A DNA stretch of 18,937 bases from an uncultured Clostridia bacterium. GTDB lineage: Bacteria > Bacillota > Clostridia > Christensenellales > Aristaeellaceae. The position numbers and the translations under genes are program-made. The stretch is from NCBI GenBank assembly GCA_946409855.1, contig CAMJXZ010000020.1:1-18937 (forward strand). Direction: 5' to 3'. This document shows, piece by piece, positions 16,661 through 18,937 of this stretch. The notes beneath the pieces were generated by a model that was given only the letters and a program-made list of their open reading frames with translations, was not told the DNA's origin and searched no databases. How positions within the stretch are numbered: position 1 is the first letter of the stretch; each line of letters begins with the position of its first letter.

Positions 16661-16897
16661 TCACTTTCTCCACAGAAATGGTTCCCGCTTCTCCGTGAAC
16701 CGGACGCGGACGCCCAGTTCCCGTTCCGCTCTCTCCCCGATCCATTTCAGGCACCGGCCCAGCGCGGCGCAGTGCGCGCATTCTCCCCGGGCCGTGACCT
16801 CCCGCGCGTCCCCCGCGCCGTCTGAAAGCTCCAGCCACCCGCCGTCCGCCCGGACACAGGGCACGATCTCCCGCTCAAACCAAGTCTTCAGCTCCAT
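16661..16897 (-). CDS. Small NifU-like (C-terminal scaffold type) protein
   Basis: A 78-residue protein resembling the Fe-S scaffold domain found at the C-terminus of NifU and in Nfu proteins: VRADGGWLEL near the N-terminus, then GECAHC (a C-x2-C pair) and a following helix with CLKWIGERAERELG. The family uses the two cysteines to hold a [4Fe-4S] cluster for delivery to client proteins. The frame extends 23 codons upstream, but ATG 16897 is preferred because it has AAGAAGGA (minus strand, 16903-16910) five bases upstream and gives the family's normal N-terminus. It lies between the sugar-binding protein and a GH38 gene, nine bases from the latter. None of the neighbours is a known Fe-S enzyme, so its role here is unclear. 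It may have been captured, or may have lost cluster binding. Confidence 0.7.
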   Translation of the reverse strand: MELKTWFEREIVPCVRADGGWLELSDGAGDAREVTARGECAHCAALGRCLKWIGERAERELGVRVRFTEKREPFLWRK

Positions 16898-16950
16898 CGG
16901 CGTCCTTCTTTCCGCCGGCCCCGGCCCGGCAAACGCACTTCGCGAAAGAA

Positions 16951-16978
16951 GGGCTGCCGCGGTCACCCGCAGCAGCCC
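16951..16978 (-). terminator. Hairpin after the sugar-binding protein gene
   Basis: Read on the minus strand, GGGCTGCTGCGG, loop GTGA, CCGCGGCAGCCC form a 12-bp stem with one G-T pair, followed by TTCTTTC. It starts 17 bases after the stop of the binding-protein gene. In transporter operons such a stem often lets only part of the transcripts continue, so the binding protein is made in excess over the enzymes downstream. I see no good separate promoter between here and the NifU-like gene. Confidence 0.7.
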
Positions 16979-16995
16979 CGGAACATTTGGGCGGA

Positions 16996-18612
16996 TTATT
17001 GGCCGTTCAGCCAGGCGTTCGCTTCATCGGTCAGCGTCTGTCCGCCGGCGTTCAGCCAGGTCTCCACGTACGCGTCCCATTCATCCAGGGACTTTTCGCC
17101 GCGGATCATGGCCACCCAGGTCTCGTCGCGGATCGTGTTCAGCTCGCCGAACAGGTCGTTGCTCGGCAGCGTCTCGGGCACCGCGTCCTGGATATAGCTG
17201 TTGAACTGATCCTTCTTGAACCAGTTCAGGCGGTTCGCGATGGAAGGATCCTTATAGAAGGCCATATCGTAGCCCAGCTGGGAGAAGGCGCGGTCGGCGC
17301 CGTACAGGCTGCGGCATCCCCACACGCCCACGGCGTTCAGCTCTTCATTGCCCATCAGGCGCTTGATCGTGCCGCCTTCGACCTTCTCGTAGTGGGTGCC
17401 TTCGATGCCGGCAAAGGCCGTCATGTACAGCTCGTCGTCCGTGGCGAACGCGTTCAGGATCTTGAAGATCACCGCCAGCTTCTCATCGGACATATCGGCG
17501 TTGTACACCGCGCTCTCGCTCACGGCCACAGGCGTACCGACTTCCCAGCCGTAATCGCCGCTCGGGCCGGCCGGCCAGGGGCCGTATACGAACCGGGAAT
17601 CCTCGCCGTTGACGGCCCAGTATTCCTGCGCGCAGCGGCCGCCGTCGTCGCCCATGACTTCCTTGAGGCGGTAATGGTCGATGGACGCGTTGGCGCTCAC
17701 GCCGTACAGCCCGTTCACCATGCCGTGGGAGATGGCCCAGTAGCTGCCTTCCACGGATTCCTTGCCGGCCACGAACTCAGGATCGATCAGCCCGTCGGCA
17801 TACATTTTGGCCAGGATGCCGACGACTTCCTTCGCTTCGGGCGTCACGTCGCTGTTGACCAGCTTGCCGTCCCTGTTCACCCAGTAGGAAGTGCTGCCGC
17901 TGAAGCCGATGCCCAGGCCGTACGCGCCGAAGAGCGCCTTCATCGCGGTGATGGAGCAGCCGTAGGTATCGTCCTTGCCGTTGCCGTCCGGGTCTTCCTT
18001 GGTGAAGCGGCCCATCAGGGCGACGAAATCGTCCACGGTCTTGGGCAGCTGGTCTTCCGCCACGTTCAGCTTGTCCAGCCAGTCGCCGCGGTAGATCAGG
18101 GTCTTGTAGGGCATGGAGCCGTCCGGCTTGAAGGAGGGCAGCACGATCATTTCGCCGTCCTTCATGGCCGCTTTCTTCCAGGCCTCCACGTCGCCCGCCA
18201 GGTCGCCGTAGGCGGCGCCGTTCATGATGAACGAATAGACGTCGGGCGCGTTCTCTTTGAAGAATTCCTCGCTCCAGGTCTTGATGACGCCCTGGTCATA
18301 GTAGCTGTCCAGCATGGTGGCGCTCTGCGCCAGGAAGACGTCCGGCGCCGTGCCGCCGGCCAGACGGGTGTTCAGGATCTCGCCGTAGTTTGCCTGTTCG
18401 ATGTAAACCACTTCGATATCCACGTCGATCCCGTGCTTTTCCCGGAGCATCTGCTCCACAAGGGGCGTGATCACATCGTTGTCGTTGTCCACGGGGCCAA
18501 ACATGTAGCTGGCCACCGAGATTTTCATCGGTTCATCGGCCAGCGCGGCGGGAACCAGCCCGATGATCATCATCGCGGCAAGCGCCATCGCCAGGATACG
18601 GGTTCCTTTCAT
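16996..18612 (-). CDS. Carbohydrate ABC transporter substrate-binding protein (LplA/CUT1 type)
   Basis: A 538-residue extracellular solute-binding protein of the family 1 type, which captures a sugar or oligosaccharide and hands it to the membrane permeases. The N-terminus is a clear signal peptide (residues 1-25, ending PAALA before DEP), and the next part (KISVASYMFGP, then LNTRLAGGTAPDVFLAQ) is typical of the family. It has no lipobox cysteine, unlike most Gram-positive binding proteins. ATG 18612 has AGGAGG seven bases upstream. The open frame continues upstream into the permease gene, but that part is out of frame with the permease and is not coding. It lies 35 bases after the permease stop and is followed by a partial-terminator-like hairpin. 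The sugar is not readable from sequence; the neighbours suggest an alpha-mannoside-containing oligosaccharide. Confidence 0.92.
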   Translation of the reverse strand: MKGTRILAMALAAMMIIGLVPAALADEPMKISVASYMFGPVDNDNDVITPLVEQMLREKHGIDVDIEVVYIEQANYGEILNTRLAGGTAPDVFLAQSATMLDSYYDQGVIKTWSEEFFKENAPDVYSFIMNGAAYGDLAGDVEAWKKAAMKDGEMIVLPSFKPDGSMPYKTLIYRGDWLDKLNVAEDQLPKTVDDFVALMGRFTKEDPDGNGKDDTYGCSITAMKALFGAYGLGIGFSGSTSYWVNRDGKLVNSDVTPEAKEVVGILAKMYADGLIDPEFVAGKESVEGSYWAISHGMVNGLYGVSANASIDHYRLKEVMGDDGGRCAQEYWAVNGEDSRFVYGPWPAGPSGDYGWEVGTPVAVSESAVYNADMSDEKLAVIFKILNAFATDDELYMTAFAGIEGTHYEKVEGGTIKRLMGNEELNAVGVWGCRSLYGADRAFSQLGYDMAFYKDPSIANRLNWFKKDQFNSYIQDAVPETLPSNDLFGELNTIRDETWVAMIRGEKSLDEWDAYVETWLNAGGQTLTDEANAWLNGQ

Positions 18613-18638
18613 ACTGTGACCTCCTTTATATATTTCTG

Positions 18639-18657
18639 GAAGGGATCTCATCCCTTC
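18639..18657 (-). promoter_or_regulatory. Intercistronic hairpin between permease and binding-protein genes
   Basis: GAAGGGAT and ATCCCTTC flank a 3-base loop and span the permease stop codon (18648-18650). It precedes the binding protein's ribosome site by about 14 bases. No T-tract follows directly (CCAGAAATATATAAAGG). Such a stem could protect the 5' end of a processed binding-protein transcript. Confidence 0.5.
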
Positions 18658-18937
18658 AGGGAACCGATCATAATCCCCTTGACAAAGAACTTCTGCACGA
18701 AGGGGTACGCGCACAGGATCGGCAGCGTCGTCACAAAGATGCAGGCCGCCTTCAGCCCCTCGGAGGACACCACCGATTCCATCTCCGCCGAATTGGCCGC
18801 GGCGCTGGTATCCAGGATCTCCTTGGAGCCGGTCAGGATGATCCGCCGGAGCACGATCTGCAGGGTGAACTTGGTATCGTCCGAAATGTAGATCAGCACG
18901 TCGAACCAGCTGTTCCAGTGCCCCACCACCAGCCACA
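18648..18937 (-). CDS. Carbohydrate ABC transporter permease (LplC/YtcP type), C-terminal part only
   Basis: The frame runs off the right edge of the window; about 96 residues up to the TGA stop at 18648 are visible. They begin WLVVGHWNSWFD and end KFFVKGIMIGSLKG, the typical end of the second permease of CUT1 sugar importers, with a final membrane segment (about IFVTTLPILCAYPFV) before the cytoplasmic tail. The cytoplasmic EAA loop that contacts the ATPase lies partly beyond the edge. The partner permease and the ATPase are not in the window; in this transporter class the ATPase is often encoded elsewhere and shared. Confidence 0.93.
   Translation of the reverse strand, partial: WLVVGHWNSWFDVLIYISDDTKFTLQIVLRRIILTGSKEILDTSAAANSAEMESVVSSEGLKAACIFVTTLPILCAYPFVQKFFVKGIMIGSLKG

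Noticed and set aside
16987..18891. Open plus-strand frame of 634 codons
   Set aside because: Antisense to the binding-protein gene, which has a signal peptide, ribosome site and family motifs.
18613..18936. Upstream extension of the binding-protein frame
   Set aside because: It overlaps the permease gene in another frame, and the signal peptide and AGGAGG fix the start at 18612.

Overview
The window looks like part of a chromosome from a high-GC, anaerobic gut- or rumen-type Firmicute of class Clostridia. This is inferred from strong Shine-Dalgarno sites, sigma-A-like promoters, an LplA/LplC-type sugar ABC transporter and a dense run of cytoplasmic glycosidases; Christensenellales/Aristaeellaceae-like bacteria would fit, but no taxonomic marker gene is present. 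Most of the window is GC-rich, while roughly 260-440 and 1000-1070 are AT-rich.

Layout. (1) Bases 1-443 hold no intact gene. There is a short reading frame resembling the extreme C-terminus of a tyrosine recombinase, followed by nested inverted/direct repeats and a 25-bp imperfect direct repeat, which may be the scar or edge of an integrated element. (2) 444-902 encodes a low-molecular-weight protein tyrosine phosphatase. (3) 1095-2516 encodes an orphan secreted acidic protein with its own near-consensus promoter and a strong downstream hairpin. (4) A plus-strand operon (2895-11183) encodes a xylose-isomerase-like TIM-barrel protein, a Gfo/Idh/MocA oxidoreductase, a GH38 alpha-mannosidase and a large GH106-like glycosidase. 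(5) A convergent minus-strand operon, read from the right edge, encodes the C-terminus of an ABC permease, a sugar-binding protein, a small NifU-like protein, a second GH38 alpha-mannosidase and a divergent GH38-fold protein. The two operons meet with seven bases between stop codons, inside an 18-base hairpin.

How the genes may work together. The binding protein and permease (with a second permease probably beyond the right edge) would import an oligosaccharide or glycoside. None of the four large hydrolases has a signal peptide, so they would act on it in the cytoplasm. Three carry the GH38 catalytic fold, which points to alpha-mannosides or a related glycan needing several specificities. 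The TIM-barrel/oxidoreductase pair could process the released sugar, or could act on the glycoside itself by the oxidise-then-eliminate (3-keto sugar) chemistry known for such pairs. The NifU-like protein is the most unexpected member. No transporter ATPase, transcription factor, tRNA, rRNA or CRISPR array was found.
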